Below the pieces are notes generated by a model. It searched no databases, was not told the origin of the DNA, and saw only the letters and a program-made list of their open reading frames with translations. A stretch of DNA of 27,854 bases. It comes from DASWNP01 sp035537095 (lineage in GTDB: Bacteria > Acidobacteriota > Blastocatellia > Pyrinomonadales > Pyrinomonadaceae). A program made the position numbers and the translations under genes. Positions 14,858 through 23,164 of this stretch are shown in pieces. Where the stretch lies: positions 1 to 27,854 of the forward strand of contig DATLMV010000256.1 of NCBI GenBank assembly GCA_035537095.1. Direction: 5' to 3'. Numbering within the stretch: position 1 is the stretch's first letter; every line of letters starts with the position of its first letter.

Positions 14858-15444
14858 AAATCTACTTCGTGACCGCGAGCGATAAAAAGTTCGCCGAAAT
14901 CACAGCCTATCTCGATTTTCTGAAGTCTCAATCCGGCAGCACGCTTGAGTTGCAACAGGTCGGCTACGACCTGCACGAGACGCTGGATTTGGACATCAAC
15001 GTCGTCGTGCGCGGCAAGGCCATCGAGGCTTACCGGCACTTGGGCGTCCCTTGCGTGGTCGAGCACAGCGGCCTCTTCATGGAGGCTCTGAAGAAACTGC
15101 CCGGCGTGATGGGCCGGATGATCTGGGACGCCATCGGCGACCGCATCTGCGATTTCCTGCGCGCGGGCGATTCCCGCGAGGCGACCGCCATCTCCGTCCT
15201 CGCCTACTGCGACGGCAAGCAAATCCGCATGCATCGCGGCGAGACGCGCGGCCACATCGCCGAACAAGAGCGCGGCTCGGAGGGCTTCAACTGGGACTCG
15301 ATCTTCATCCCCGAAGGCAGCGACCAGACCTATGCCGAGATGGGAGCCGACAAGAAACGCGAAACCGCGCCCTCCCGCAAAGCGTGGGACGCCTTCATCA
15401 AAGCCGAATTTCCCAACAGCCGCCGCGACGCCGACGACGACTGA
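14854..15444 (+). CDS. HAM1/RdgB-like nucleotide-binding protein (KomB-like candidate)
   Basis: The start is ATG 14854, inside the SIR2 stop (ATGA overlap), giving 196 residues. The fold is that of the HAM1/RdgB non-canonical purine NTP pyrophosphatases: IYFVTASDKKFAEI at the N terminus, VVRGKAIEAYRHLGVPCVVEHSGLFMEAL, LPGVMGRMIWDAIGD, and FNWDSIFIPEGSDQTYAEMGADKK. Key catalytic residues differ from RdgB: the Asp-Asp of the DDSGL motif is Glu-His (E70-H71), and the SHR motif near the end reads PSR. The purine-recognition segment is kept in outline. This fits a nucleotide sensor better than an efficient enzyme. Alternatives are a house-cleaning enzyme with unusual chemistry, or a partner that only regulates the SIR2 protein. 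Confidence 0.85.
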   Translation: MKIYFVTASDKKFAEITAYLDFLKSQSGSTLELQQVGYDLHETLDLDINVVVRGKAIEAYRHLGVPCVVEHSGLFMEALKKLPGVMGRMIWDAIGDRICDFLRAGDSREATAISVLAYCDGKQIRMHRGETRGHIAEQERGSEGFNWDSIFIPEGSDQTYAEMGADKKRETAPSRKAWDAFIKAEFPNSRRDADDD

Positions 15445-15481
15445 AAGCTGATGCGGCGATAAGTGCGCTGCCGTCTGATTC

Positions 15482-15552
15482 GCATAGTGGGTCAGTTGGA
15501 AAATGTGAGCCGCATAGAGATTGGCTTGAAATTTCAAACTGACCCACTATGC
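15482..15552. repeat. 71-bp element with 21-bp terminal inverted repeats
   Basis: The arms 15482-15502 and 15532-15552 pair over 21 bp with one mismatch; both contain gggtcagttgg or its complement. The 29-nt centre has no ORF. It lies 38 bp after the HAM1-like stop. No T-run follows, so it is not a standard terminator. A small miniature inverted-repeat element is possible. Confidence 0.65.
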
Positions 15553-15566
15553 TCATGCGGGTTTGC

Positions 15567-15596
15567 TTGACACCGCCCGCACGCATCTTTTAGGAT
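15567..15596 (+). promoter_or_regulatory. Sigma70-type promoter for the tRNA pair
   Basis: A perfect -35 TTGACA (15567-15572), an 18-nt spacer and TAGGAT (15591-15596) lie 109 bp upstream of tRNA-Val, with no other gene between. Confidence 0.6.
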
Positions 15597-15704
15597 GACA
15601 GTCGCTTTCTCGAAGCAGTTTGATTTTGGTTCGGGCGAAGCGTTGTTCTTTGTCGCGGGCGCATCCGATGTCGGGCAGGAGATGTCGTGAGGTATCGAAC
15701 GCGC

Positions 15705-15779
<75 letters not shown>

Positions 15780-15831
15780 GAGATAGAGGTCGCGCGGAGG
15801 TTCGAGCGGCCCGTTTGAAATTAGCAGTTTA

Positions 15832-15915
<84 letters not shown>

Positions 15916-15934
15916 AAATCTCGGTGCAGCGGGT

Positions 15935-15971
15935 AGAAGCGGTCATCCTTTGGGGTGGCCGCTTCTGTTTT
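15935..15971 (+). terminator. Intrinsic terminator after the tRNA pair
   Basis: An 11-bp stem (15935-15945 with 15956-15966, one G-U pair) with a 10-nt loop is followed by GTTTT, 21 bp after tRNA-Asp. Confidence 0.8.
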
Positions 15972-16092
15972 CAGGTAGCGAAGACGGATTTTGCCCAAAG
16001 CTCGTACATAACATAAATTGACAGGCCGGAGTGACAGGCGTCCCTGCTTGCAGCGAGTGCGTGAACGGCATTCGGCGCAAGGAGATACATTG

Positions 16093-16521
16093 ATGATTCG
16101 CATTTTGGGGATTGTGCTGGCGGCAATTTTCGCGCTGTTGGGTTCTCTTCATGTGTATTGGGCGGCGGGTGGCAGATTCGGACGCGGCGCGGCCATCCCG
16201 ACCGTCGGCGGCGCGCGTCTTTTGCACCCTTCGCCTGTCGGGACGATTTTGGTTGCGGCGGCACTTTTCGCCGCCATGCTCGTCGTGCTCGGACGACTTA
16301 AAATGTTGGGCGCAGTTGTCCCCGGTTGGATTTTCTATTGGGGAACGTGGGCAATTGCGCTGTTGTTTTTGCTTCGGGCAATCGGCGACTTCCGGTATGT
16401 CGGTTTTTTCAAAAGCGTTTCCGGTACGGCCTTCGCGCGTTGGGATACGATCTTATTTTCGCCGCTCTGCCTGTTCATCGCCGTCGCCGCTTTTTTGATC
16501 AGCTATTACGAAGTCCGGTAA
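16093..16521 (+). CDS. DUF3995 integral membrane protein
   Basis: The start ATG 16093 follows AAGGAG at 16079-16084, giving 142 residues. Four hydrophobic segments are visible: about 3-25 (ILGIVLAAIFALLGSLHVYW), 48-68, 78-95 and 122-138. The N-terminal LGSLHVYWAAGGRFG and the central VPGWIFYWGTWAIALLFLLRAIGDFRYVGFF are landmarks of the DUF3995 family, small membrane proteins of unknown function. It stands alone between the tRNA terminator and moeA. Confidence 0.85.
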   Translation: MIRILGIVLAAIFALLGSLHVYWAAGGRFGRGAAIPTVGGARLLHPSPVGTILVAAALFAAMLVVLGRLKMLGAVVPGWIFYWGTWAIALLFLLRAIGDFRYVGFFKSVSGTAFARWDTILFSPLCLFIAVAAFLISYYEVR

Positions 16522-16826
16522 AACTGAAAAAAACCAACGCGCCGCCGGACAAGTCCGCGCAGACAGTTGCCCCGGCTCTCCCTTCGTCAGTACCTTTCCG
16601 CGTCCCGGACAAACACGGGAAGACGCCTGCGTCTGAGCCCGACCTGTTCTTAGAAGAACTGTTGTAGCCTGACTCGTAGCAGGCAATACAAAGCGGAACT
16701 TCAGCGGGTATATCTTACTGCTCGACGGGACGTGGAAAGTGGTTTCCAGCCGAGGGCGCGTCGCCCGTGCACTTCGGGCGGCATCTTCCGCGCGGCGCGT
16801 CGAGTCTGCTATAACTTCGTCCACGC
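16522..16826. other. Gene-free spacer before moeA
   Basis: No convincing gene lies here. Short frames on both strands lack ribosome-binding sites and family resemblance. I see no clear terminator or strong promoter. Confidence 0.5.
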
Positions 16827-18035
16827 ATGATTCCCGTCGCCGAAGCCATCCGCATCGTGATTGAGCAGAGCCGTCCGCTCGAAGCGGAGAGCGTCGCACT
16901 CGCCGACGCGCTCGGGCGCGTGCTCGCCGCAGACATCACAGCCGACACAGACCTCCCGCCCTTCGACCGCGCGCAGATGGACGGCTACGCCGTGCGCTCC
17001 GCAGACCTCGCCTCTGTTCCGGCGCGCCTGCGTATCGTCGGCGAAGCGGCGGCGGGACGCGGCTGGCGCGGGCGCATGGAAGCAGGCGAGGCCGTGCGGA
17101 TTATGACGGGTGCGCCGTTGCCTGCGGGTGCGGACAGCGTGCAGCAGGTTGAAGTGACGCGCGAACTCGAAGGCGGGGCGTTCGTCGAGATTGAACGCGC
17201 GACCGTGCCCGGACAGTTCTACATCGAGCGCGGCAAGGAGATCGGAGCGGGCCGCACGGTGCTGCGCGCGGGAACGCAAATCAACGCCGCCGCGATGGCC
17301 GCGCTGGCGTCGTTCGGTTACGCGGAGGTTCCCGTCGGTCGTCGCCCGCGTGCGGTCGTGCTGGCGACGGGCACGGAACTGGTCGCCGTCCACGCACAAC
17401 CCGCCGCAGACCAGATACGCGATTCCAACAGCTACTCGCTCGCCGCCTACGCCGCGCTCGCGGGCGCGACCGTCGAGCGCATGCCCTTCGCGTCGGACGA
17501 GCCGGAGTCGCTGCAAGCGTTGATTGCCGAAGCCGCGACGCGCGCCGACGTGCTGGTGCTCTCGGGCGGCGTCTCGATGGGCGTCTATGATTTCACGAAG
17601 ACGGCGTTGCGCGCGCTCGACGCGGAGATTTTCTTCGAGCGCGTTAGTTTGCGACCGGGCAAGCCGACGGTCTTCGCGCGTCTCGGACGCACCCTCGTCT
17701 TCGGTCTGCCGGGCAATCCCGTCTCCGTCTCGGTGACGTTCAACCTCTTCGCGCGCACAGCCCTGCGCGCCATGCAGGGCTCGGACGACGCGGCGTTGCC
17801 GGAGGAGAATGCCGTGCTCGCGCGCGCGGCGAAGGGAGCGGGCGAGCGCGAGAGTTATCTCCCGGCGGAACTGCGGACGGACACGGATGGTCATCTCGTC
17901 GCCGAGCCTCTCAAGTGGGCCGGTTCGTCCGACTTCGTCGCCTTCACGCGCGCCGCCGCTCTCGTCATCGTCCCCGCAGGCGTCAAGATGCTCGACGCGG
18001 GCGAGCGCGTCAAAATCGTCAGGCTGCCGGACTGA
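16827..18035 (+). CDS. moeA: Molybdopterin molybdotransferase
   Basis: MoeA inserts molybdate into adenylated molybdopterin, the last general step of molybdenum cofactor synthesis. The 402-residue protein has the typical order: an N-terminal ALADALGRVLAADI, then LPPFDRAQMDGYAVRSADL, MEAGEAVRIMTGAPLPAGADSVQQ, and the MPT-binding domain with VVLATGTELV, DSNSYSLAAYAALAGA, DVLVLSGGVSMGVYDFTK and LRPGKPTVFARLGRTLVFGLPGNPVSVSVTF. A C-terminal beta domain completes it. moaC of the same pathway lies about 3.2 kb downstream on the same strand, interrupted by a methyltransferase and the DUF4157 gene. Confidence 0.96.
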   Translation: MIPVAEAIRIVIEQSRPLEAESVALADALGRVLAADITADTDLPPFDRAQMDGYAVRSADLASVPARLRIVGEAAAGRGWRGRMEAGEAVRIMTGAPLPAGADSVQQVEVTRELEGGAFVEIERATVPGQFYIERGKEIGAGRTVLRAGTQINAAAMAALASFGYAEVPVGRRPRAVVLATGTELVAVHAQPAADQIRDSNSYSLAAYAALAGATVERMPFASDEPESLQALIAEAATRADVLVLSGGVSMGVYDFTKTALRALDAEIFFERVSLRPGKPTVFARLGRTLVFGLPGNPVSVSVTFNLFARTALRAMQGSDDAALPEENAVLARAAKGAGERESYLPAELRTDTDGHLVAEPLKWAGSSDFVAFTRAAALVIVPAGVKMLDAGERVKIVRLPD

Positions 18036-18093
18036 AAACGGTTCGATTTAACAGACTCGACGTGTCACTCAAGATAGTTTCTTCAGACTAAAC

Positions 18094-18894
18094 GTGCCGC
18101 TCAAGACAGACAACGCAAAGCCCTCCGATGCTCCGGCGACGACTGCGGCGGGGCGCGAGCCCGTGCCGCTGGCGCACGCGGCGATTCACGACGTGGTCGC
18201 GGAGATTTTCGATAAACTCCCGCGCGCGAGCGGCGCGCTGCTCGACGTTCCGGCGGGCGAGGGCGCACTCGCGGCGCGTCTCGGCGCGCTCGGTTTCGCG
18301 GTTCGCTGCTGCGATTTATACACGGAGATTTTTCGTCTCGACGGCGTCGAGATTCGGCGCGGCGACCTGTCGGGCGTGCTGCCGTATGACGACGGCGAGT
18401 TCGCGTATCTGACATGCGTCGAAGGTCTGGAACACATCGAAAATCCGGCGCAGGCGATACGGGAGTTTGCGCGCGTCGTCCGTGCGGGCGGCCATCTGGT
18501 CGTCACCGTCCCGAACATTCTCAACATCGAAGAGCGTTTCAAGTGGCTCCTGAACGGCTACACGTCCCACTTCAAACCGCTCTCGCGCGAGCACCTGCAA
18601 ACTCTCCCGCGCGACTTCGAGGGGATGGAGGAGATCGCCCTCCACATCAACCCGATTCCCTACACGGAGCTTCGTTACACGCTCGAAAAGTACGGTTTTG
18701 AACTGCTCGCGCTTCACCGCGACAAACCGAAGGCGCACCTCTGGGCCTATCGTCCGGTCGTCGCGCTCATCCGCCTGCTCGCGCGCTTCACGCCCGAAAG
18801 GAAACGCCGCGAACGCTGGACGGACGAACTCCAATCCGACGAAATCCTCCTCGGCGGCAACACGCTCATCGTCCACGCGCGGAAAGTCCCTTGA
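18094..18894 (+). CDS. Class I SAM-dependent methyltransferase
   Basis: The 266-residue protein starts at GTG 18094. It has a Rossmann methyltransferase core: motif I ALLDVPAGEGALAARLGALGF, an acidic residue ending strand 2 (CCDLY), GDLSGVLPYDDGEFAYLTCVEGLEHIENPAQAIREFARVVRAGGHLVVTVPN around motif IV and post-motif segments. This is the UbiE/SmtA-like (Methyltransf_11/23) type. The region after the core (NIEERFKWLLNGYTSHFKPLSREHL) resembles methyltransferases found in cell-surface glycan clusters, but the substrate cannot be told from sequence. It follows moeA by 58 bp. Confidence 0.88.
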   Translation: MPLKTDNAKPSDAPATTAAGREPVPLAHAAIHDVVAEIFDKLPRASGALLDVPAGEGALAARLGALGFAVRCCDLYTEIFRLDGVEIRRGDLSGVLPYDDGEFAYLTCVEGLEHIENPAQAIREFARVVRAGGHLVVTVPNILNIEERFKWLLNGYTSHFKPLSREHLQTLPRDFEGMEEIALHINPIPYTELRYTLEKYGFELLALHRDKPKAHLWAYRPVVALIRLLARFTPERKRRERWTDELQSDEILLGGNTLIVHARKVP

Positions 18895-18990
18895 TTATCA
18901 ACTCGACGTATCTATTTAAACATCAGCACGAACACCACAACCTCGACCGCCGATCGTGAAACTCTGCCTTATTCCCCGATAAGCGGTCAG

Positions 18991-21180
18991 GTGGCGAGGC
19001 TATTGACGGCACGCCTGCACGGGAATATCATGCTGGCCTCAAAACGCTTCGAGCACATTGACGACAACCTCGCGCCGTGTGCCTCAAATAACTTTTTACT
19101 GCGCGACCATATCTCTCGATTCCCTCTTGGAACGGGCTTCACTATCCAACAGGCGGTACTCAGAAAGGTGTTGGCGATGCCCTCCAGAGAGCGCCCCCAC
19201 AGCGACGATAAAGCACCCGCTCACCAACCATTACCAACATCCAACACACAGAGCAGGGATTATCTAACCCGACCGCCTGATCCGGCTATTATCATCGAAC
19301 AGGGCGGGCTTGCTCCGCACGCCTTGCTTCCCCGCGCGGTGCTGCAACTCCAGCGCATCGTCGGCAATCGTGCGGTCGGTAAACTGCTCGCAGCGAAGTC
19401 GCGGCCTCTTATGGCTCAGCCGCCGTTGGTCTCTGCGGAGAACCGATATGAGCGGGAGGCTGACCGGCTCGTAACCGGTTCGGCCAACGTGCTACAGCAA
19501 GCTTCGCCCATCCAGCGCGAGTTGAAACTTGACGGCGCAGATACTGTACAGGGGAACTTCCAGCGTGTTGATAGAGCAGATAACAAAACCGGTTTGCCTG
19601 ATGATTTAAAAGCGGGCGTCGAAAACCTTTCCGGCATCTCTCTGAGTGCTGTCCGTGTCCACTACAATTCCAACGCGCCCGAGCAGTTGGACGCGGCGGC
19701 TTATACGCAGGGCATGGATATTCACGTCGGGCCGGGTCAGGAACAGCACCTTCCACACGAAGCTTGGCACGTCGTACAGCAGACGCAGGGGCGTGTGAAA
19801 CCGACGCTACAGACTAAGGGTGCGGCGGTCAATGACGACCGGAACTTGGAGAGAGAAGCTGACGTGATGGGAGCAAGGGCGATTGAAAAGGCGGCGCAGT
19901 TTGGCGAGGCATCGGGGATGGTGCGGCTGAGCGGTGAGCACGAAGTTCGTCAAGATACGGATGCACAAATGGCGGGTGGAGAGGGCGTCAAGGGAGAGGT
20001 TATTCAGGGATACTTTGTTCATACCCCCAGAGACAAGAGAATCCTCAAAGATCCGGAAGTTGAAACGATTATGCAAGAGGAACAACTCACGGAAACACAA
20101 AAAGCCTACGTCCGCGCGAATAAGGGGGGCGCGCAAAGGCGTGTCTTGAGCACATGGATAGAGCGGGCTAAAAAGCTGTCCGCCGCTCCTTCACAGGACG
20201 TTACGACGACTGGTAACTCCTCAAGTTCTTCATCCGGCGCTCTCGATAGCGGCACAAACTTTACGGCAGAGGCTGAATCGAAGACGGAGACAAAAGATTC
20301 GAAGTCGGAGGCAAAAGAAAAGAAGAAGCGCAAGGTCGAAGCCTTAGAAGAGGAGGAGAAAGAATCTCCGGCAGCGGCGGCGAGTTCCAGTTCCGGCCAA
20401 CAGGCGTTCATGAGCGTCGCCTCTATCTTCTTGCAAGCGGCGAAAGACCTTCAGCTTGAGCAGTTCGCAAGTTTAGTCAATGAAAAAGCGTGCGACATCA
20501 ATATTGATTTGCCCGGGATACTGGCGGTCATCTATGACTTGGAACGCGGGTCAACCGACAACAACTCAATGGTGGCTTACCTGAAAAAACCGTTGGAGAT
20601 AGCCTCCTGTCTGGCTACGTCCGCTCATATCTTTGAGGACGCCGGAACTCCGGATAAATCCCAAAAAGTCGAACAGAAGGGAAAGAATGAGAAGAGTCTG
20701 GAAAACTTTTTAGTCGCACTCACGCAGGATGTCGCGGGCAATATCAATAACGACGTTGTTTACAGGATAAGCTGCAAGGGGCACTCCTTTTCTGTGTTTG
20801 CATATGGCGGGCGGGTAGAAATGATTCAGAGTTTTGCTAATGCCGAACATCTCGGGCAAAATCTCCATGATGAAAAGAAACCTAAAATCTTTAGCGCCAA
20901 GCAATTCACGGACTTGATGATGCTGTTAATCGGGGACGTGGAGAAATATAAAGAAGTATATCAGGAAGTGTTCGGAGGCTTTTTCGATGCTGAGCATCCG
21001 GATTTGGGTTTCGTCTATGAGAAATCACCGATGAAAAAACCGGATCTAATCTTGGGCAGTATCAAGACACGAATGCAAGAGAATCAGGCGAAGTTCAAAG
21101 ACTTGCTCAATAAATATCAGAGCGTTATCAGGGCGATTGAATTGCAGAAGCAGATGATGGAACGATATTCCAAGAAATAG
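18991..21180 (+). CDS. DUF4157 (eCIS core domain) protein with effector-like C terminus
   Basis: The frame opens at GTG 18991 (729 residues); ATG 19030 (residue 14) is an alternative and neither has a strong ribosome-binding site. Parts in order: LQLQRIVGNRAVGKLL at 118-133, a motif common at the N terminus of eCIS-linked proteins; an EREAD repeat (154-158); DUF4157 at about 203-297 (LPDDLKAGVENLSGISLSAVRVHY, HLPHEAWHVVQQTQGRVKPT, LEREADVMG) with an HExxH at 256-260; a Ser/Lys/Glu-rich linker (about 400-475); and a C-terminal domain (476-729) with GHSF (H598) and MIQSFAN. Family knowledge: DUF4157 marks cargo of extracellular contractile injection systems and polymorphic-toxin-like proteins. 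Codon use is less GC-rich than in neighbours, suggesting transfer. No injection-system genes lie in the window. Confidence 0.82.
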   Translation: MARLLTARLHGNIMLASKRFEHIDDNLAPCASNNFLLRDHISRFPLGTGFTIQQAVLRKVLAMPSRERPHSDDKAPAHQPLPTSNTQSRDYLTRPPDPAIIIEQGGLAPHALLPRAVLQLQRIVGNRAVGKLLAAKSRPLMAQPPLVSAENRYEREADRLVTGSANVLQQASPIQRELKLDGADTVQGNFQRVDRADNKTGLPDDLKAGVENLSGISLSAVRVHYNSNAPEQLDAAAYTQGMDIHVGPGQEQHLPHEAWHVVQQTQGRVKPTLQTKGAAVNDDRNLEREADVMGARAIEKAAQFGEASGMVRLSGEHEVRQDTDAQMAGGEGVKGEVIQGYFVHTPRDKRILKDPEVETIMQEEQLTETQKAYVRANKGGAQRRVLSTWIERAKKLSAAPSQDVTTTGNSSSSSSGALDSGTNFTAEAESKTETKDSKSEAKEKKKRKVEALEEEEKESPAAAASSSSGQQAFMSVASIFLQAAKDLQLEQFASLVNEKACDINIDLPGILAVIYDLERGSTDNNSMVAYLKKPLEIASCLATSAHIFEDAGTPDKSQKVEQKGKNEKSLENFLVALTQDVAGNINNDVVYRISCKGHSFSVFAYGGRVEMIQSFANAEHLGQNLHDEKKPKIFSAKQFTDLMMLLIGDVEKYKEVYQEVFGGFFDAEHPDLGFVYEKSPMKKPDLILGSIKTRMQENQAKFKDLLNKYQSVIRAIELQKQMMERYSKK

Positions 21181-21283
21181 ACGTGCCAAATTGATGCTCA
21201 ACAAAAGTTTAGAGCCGGAGGTCTGGAGTCGAAAAAGCATCTGCCCGTGACTCCGGACGCCGGACTCGCTTAGACTTGCGCTT

Positions 21284-21754
21284 ATGAAGAAACTGACACA
21301 CGTCGGCGAAGACGGGCGCGTGGCGATGGTGGATACGAGCGGGAAGGCCGCGACGGCGCGGCGCGCGACGGCGTCGGCGCGCGTGCTGATGTCGGCGGAG
21401 ACGGTCACGGCTGTGCGCGCGCAAGCGACGCCGAAGGGCGACCCCTTGGAGACGGCGCGCATCGCCGGAATCATGGCCGCCAAACGCACCGCCGAACTCA
21501 TCCCGCTCTGCCACCCGCTCCCGCTCACACACATTGACGTGCGCGCCGAAGTGCAGGAGACGGGCGTCTATCTGGAAGCCGAAGCCGCGACCGCCGCGCA
21601 GACCGGCGTCGAGATGGAAGCCCTGACCGCCGTCACCGTCGCCGCGCTGACCATCTACGACATGTGCAAGGCCATAGACAAATCAATGACCATCACCGAC
21701 GCCCGCCTCGAACGCAAAACCGGCGGCAAATCCGGCGACTACGAGAGGAAATAG
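21284..21754 (+). CDS. moaC: Cyclic pyranopterin monophosphate synthase
   Basis: MoaC acts with MoaA to turn GTP into cyclic pyranopterin monophosphate, the first step of molybdenum cofactor synthesis. All landmarks are present in 156 residues: LTHVGEDGRVAMVDTSGK, GDPLETARIAGIMAAKRTAELIPLCHPLPLTHIDV, TGVEMEALTAVTVAALTIYDMCKAIDK and the KTGGKSGDYER end with the conserved Lys and Gly residues. Length is normal. It ends directly in a heptamer-repeat hairpin. Confidence 0.97.
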   Translation: MKKLTHVGEDGRVAMVDTSGKAATARRATASARVLMSAETVTAVRAQATPKGDPLETARIAGIMAAKRTAELIPLCHPLPLTHIDVRAEVQETGVYLEAEAATAAQTGVEMEALTAVTVAALTIYDMCKAIDKSMTITDARLERKTGGKSGDYERK

Positions 21755-21830
21755 TGAATCGTGAATCGTAAATCGTGAATAGAAAGAACAGGTTTTATCT
21801 ATTTACGATTGACGATTCACGATTTACTAC
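21752..21830. repeat. Heptamer-repeat hairpin after moaC
   Basis: The left arm holds gaatcgt-type heptamers (21752-21783) and the right arm tttacgattgacgattcacg-type heptamers (21798-21830). The sequence is very close to the element at 9712-9792, so the two belong to one dispersed family. It starts at the moaC stop codon and may act as a terminator. Confidence 0.75.
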
Positions 21831-21934
21831 TTTCACCTTTGCCTTCTAGTGTTTCCCTTTTGAACTCTTCGTCGTAAAATGTCGTATCAGATTCAGGAGA
21901 CAACCGGAGAGCCGTTCGGACTGGAGATTTCAAG

Positions 21935-22720
21935 ATGAACATCACGATTGCACAAGACGCGCGCCCGCAGGTTCGCACGTTGCTGATTGCCGCCGCGCTG
22001 ACCGTCGCGCTGTGGTTTATTCCCTTCGCGGAGATTCTGACCTACCCGTTCCGCATCTTCGTCACCTTCATTCACGAAGGCGGACACGCGATTGCCGCGC
22101 TCTTGACGGGCAACGAGGTGCACAGCCTGAGCGTGGCGTTGGACGGCAGCGGCGAGGTCTATTCGACGCGTGGCGGGCTTCTCTCGCGCATGTTCGTGTC
22201 GAGCGCGGGCTATCTGGGCGCGATGTCGTTCGGCGCGCTGTTGCTGATGTTGATTCGACGCTCGTTCGCCGCGCGGATGGTGCTCGTCGGTTCCGCCGGG
22301 CTGATTCTCCTGCTGACGGTCGCCTACGGTTTCTTCAGCCCGCTGATGCACGCCTCTCTGCCGAGCCTGTTCACAATCATCGCGGGCGTCGCGCTGCCCG
22401 CCGGATTGATCGCGGTGGCGAGATTCGCCAGCCCGCGCGTCGCCGGTTTTCTCGTCAGCTTTCTCGCCGTGCAATGCGTCTTGAACGCGCTCTTCGACTT
22501 GAAGACGGTACTCTTTCTCTCGACGCCGCTCGGCGCGAGCGTGCAGACGGACGCGGCCAACATGGCGGCGGCGACCGGCATTCCGGCCTTCCTCTGGGCG
22601 CTCGTCTGGATCGGCATCGCGTTCCTGATTCTCTCGATGGCGATGCGCGCCTACTCCGTCAGCCGCAACTCGCCGAGCCAGCCCGACCTGCCCTTTGAAG
22701 ATTCACCGCTCGAAGTCTGA
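21935..22720 (+). CDS. M50-type membrane metalloprotease
   Basis: The 261-residue protein has about six hydrophobic segments. The zinc motif HEGGH lies in FIHEGGHAIAALLTGNEV (about residues 47-63), within a membrane segment as in site-2 proteases. A second conserved region, CVLNALFDLKTVLFLS (about 188-203), supplies an Asn and an Asp in the manner of the third ligand region of M50 proteins. These features fit the M50 family (M50B-like branch). Substrate unknown; no PDZ domain is seen. ATG 21935 has only a weak upstream purine run. Confidence 0.85.
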   Translation: MNITIAQDARPQVRTLLIAAALTVALWFIPFAEILTYPFRIFVTFIHEGGHAIAALLTGNEVHSLSVALDGSGEVYSTRGGLLSRMFVSSAGYLGAMSFGALLLMLIRRSFAARMVLVGSAGLILLLTVAYGFFSPLMHASLPSLFTIIAGVALPAGLIAVARFASPRVAGFLVSFLAVQCVLNALFDLKTVLFLSTPLGASVQTDAANMAAATGIPAFLWALVWIGIAFLILSMAMRAYSVSRNSPSQPDLPFEDSPLEV

Positions 22721-22731
22721 AACTGATAGAA

Positions 22732-23145
22732 GTGAGCGCCAACACAGAGAGGTCGCCGGAGAACGCGTGTAAACCAAGCGCGTCCGGCGACCTTTCCTCT
22801 TTTCTTCCCGCTGAAAATCTCGCTCCCGCGCACGCGTCCCTTGCGCCCGCAGAAAATCTCACGCCCGCAGACGATTCTCCGACGCCCGACGCAATTTTAA
22901 CAACGCTCTCGACGCTACCCGTCGGCGCGCGTCTCATCCTGCGCTGCCGCAAGGACTGGCGCGTCGCGTGCGTGATGTGTGTCGAGCCTGACCGTATCGT
23001 CCTCTCGGTCGGCTCGCCGACGGGGCGCACCTACCGCGTCCGGCGTCCGCACGATTCCCCGCTCTCGTTCGACGGCCCGCTCCCCATCCTCGGCGACGGT
23101 CTCCGCTGGCGCACAGGCTTGGCACGCTACGACGCGCGCTGGTGA
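22732..23145 (+). CDS. Hypothetical protein with internal PAENL repeat
   Basis: I do not recognise a family. The 137-residue frame starts at GTG 22732, 11 bp after the M50 stop, without a clear ribosome-binding site. The first 60 residues are Pro/Ala/Ser-rich with a duplicated PAENLxPA segment and look disordered. The second half (LPVGARLILRCRKDWRVACVMCVEPDRIVLSV) looks like a small beta-rich domain. GC-rich third codon positions suggest real coding. It may be co-transcribed with its neighbours. Confidence 0.55.
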   Translation: MSANTERSPENACKPSASGDLSSFLPAENLAPAHASLAPAENLTPADDSPTPDAILTTLSTLPVGARLILRCRKDWRVACVMCVEPDRIVLSVGSPTGRTYRVRRPHDSPLSFDGPLPILGDGLRWRTGLARYDARW

Positions 23146-23164
23146 ATTATTCGACGGAGGAAAG

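Noticed and set aside
9143..15444. A KomA-like adenosine deaminase near the SIR2/HAM1 pair
   Set aside because: I looked for deaminase motifs in all neighbouring real genes and found none; hpt and deoB are ordinary salvage enzymes and cannot replace it.
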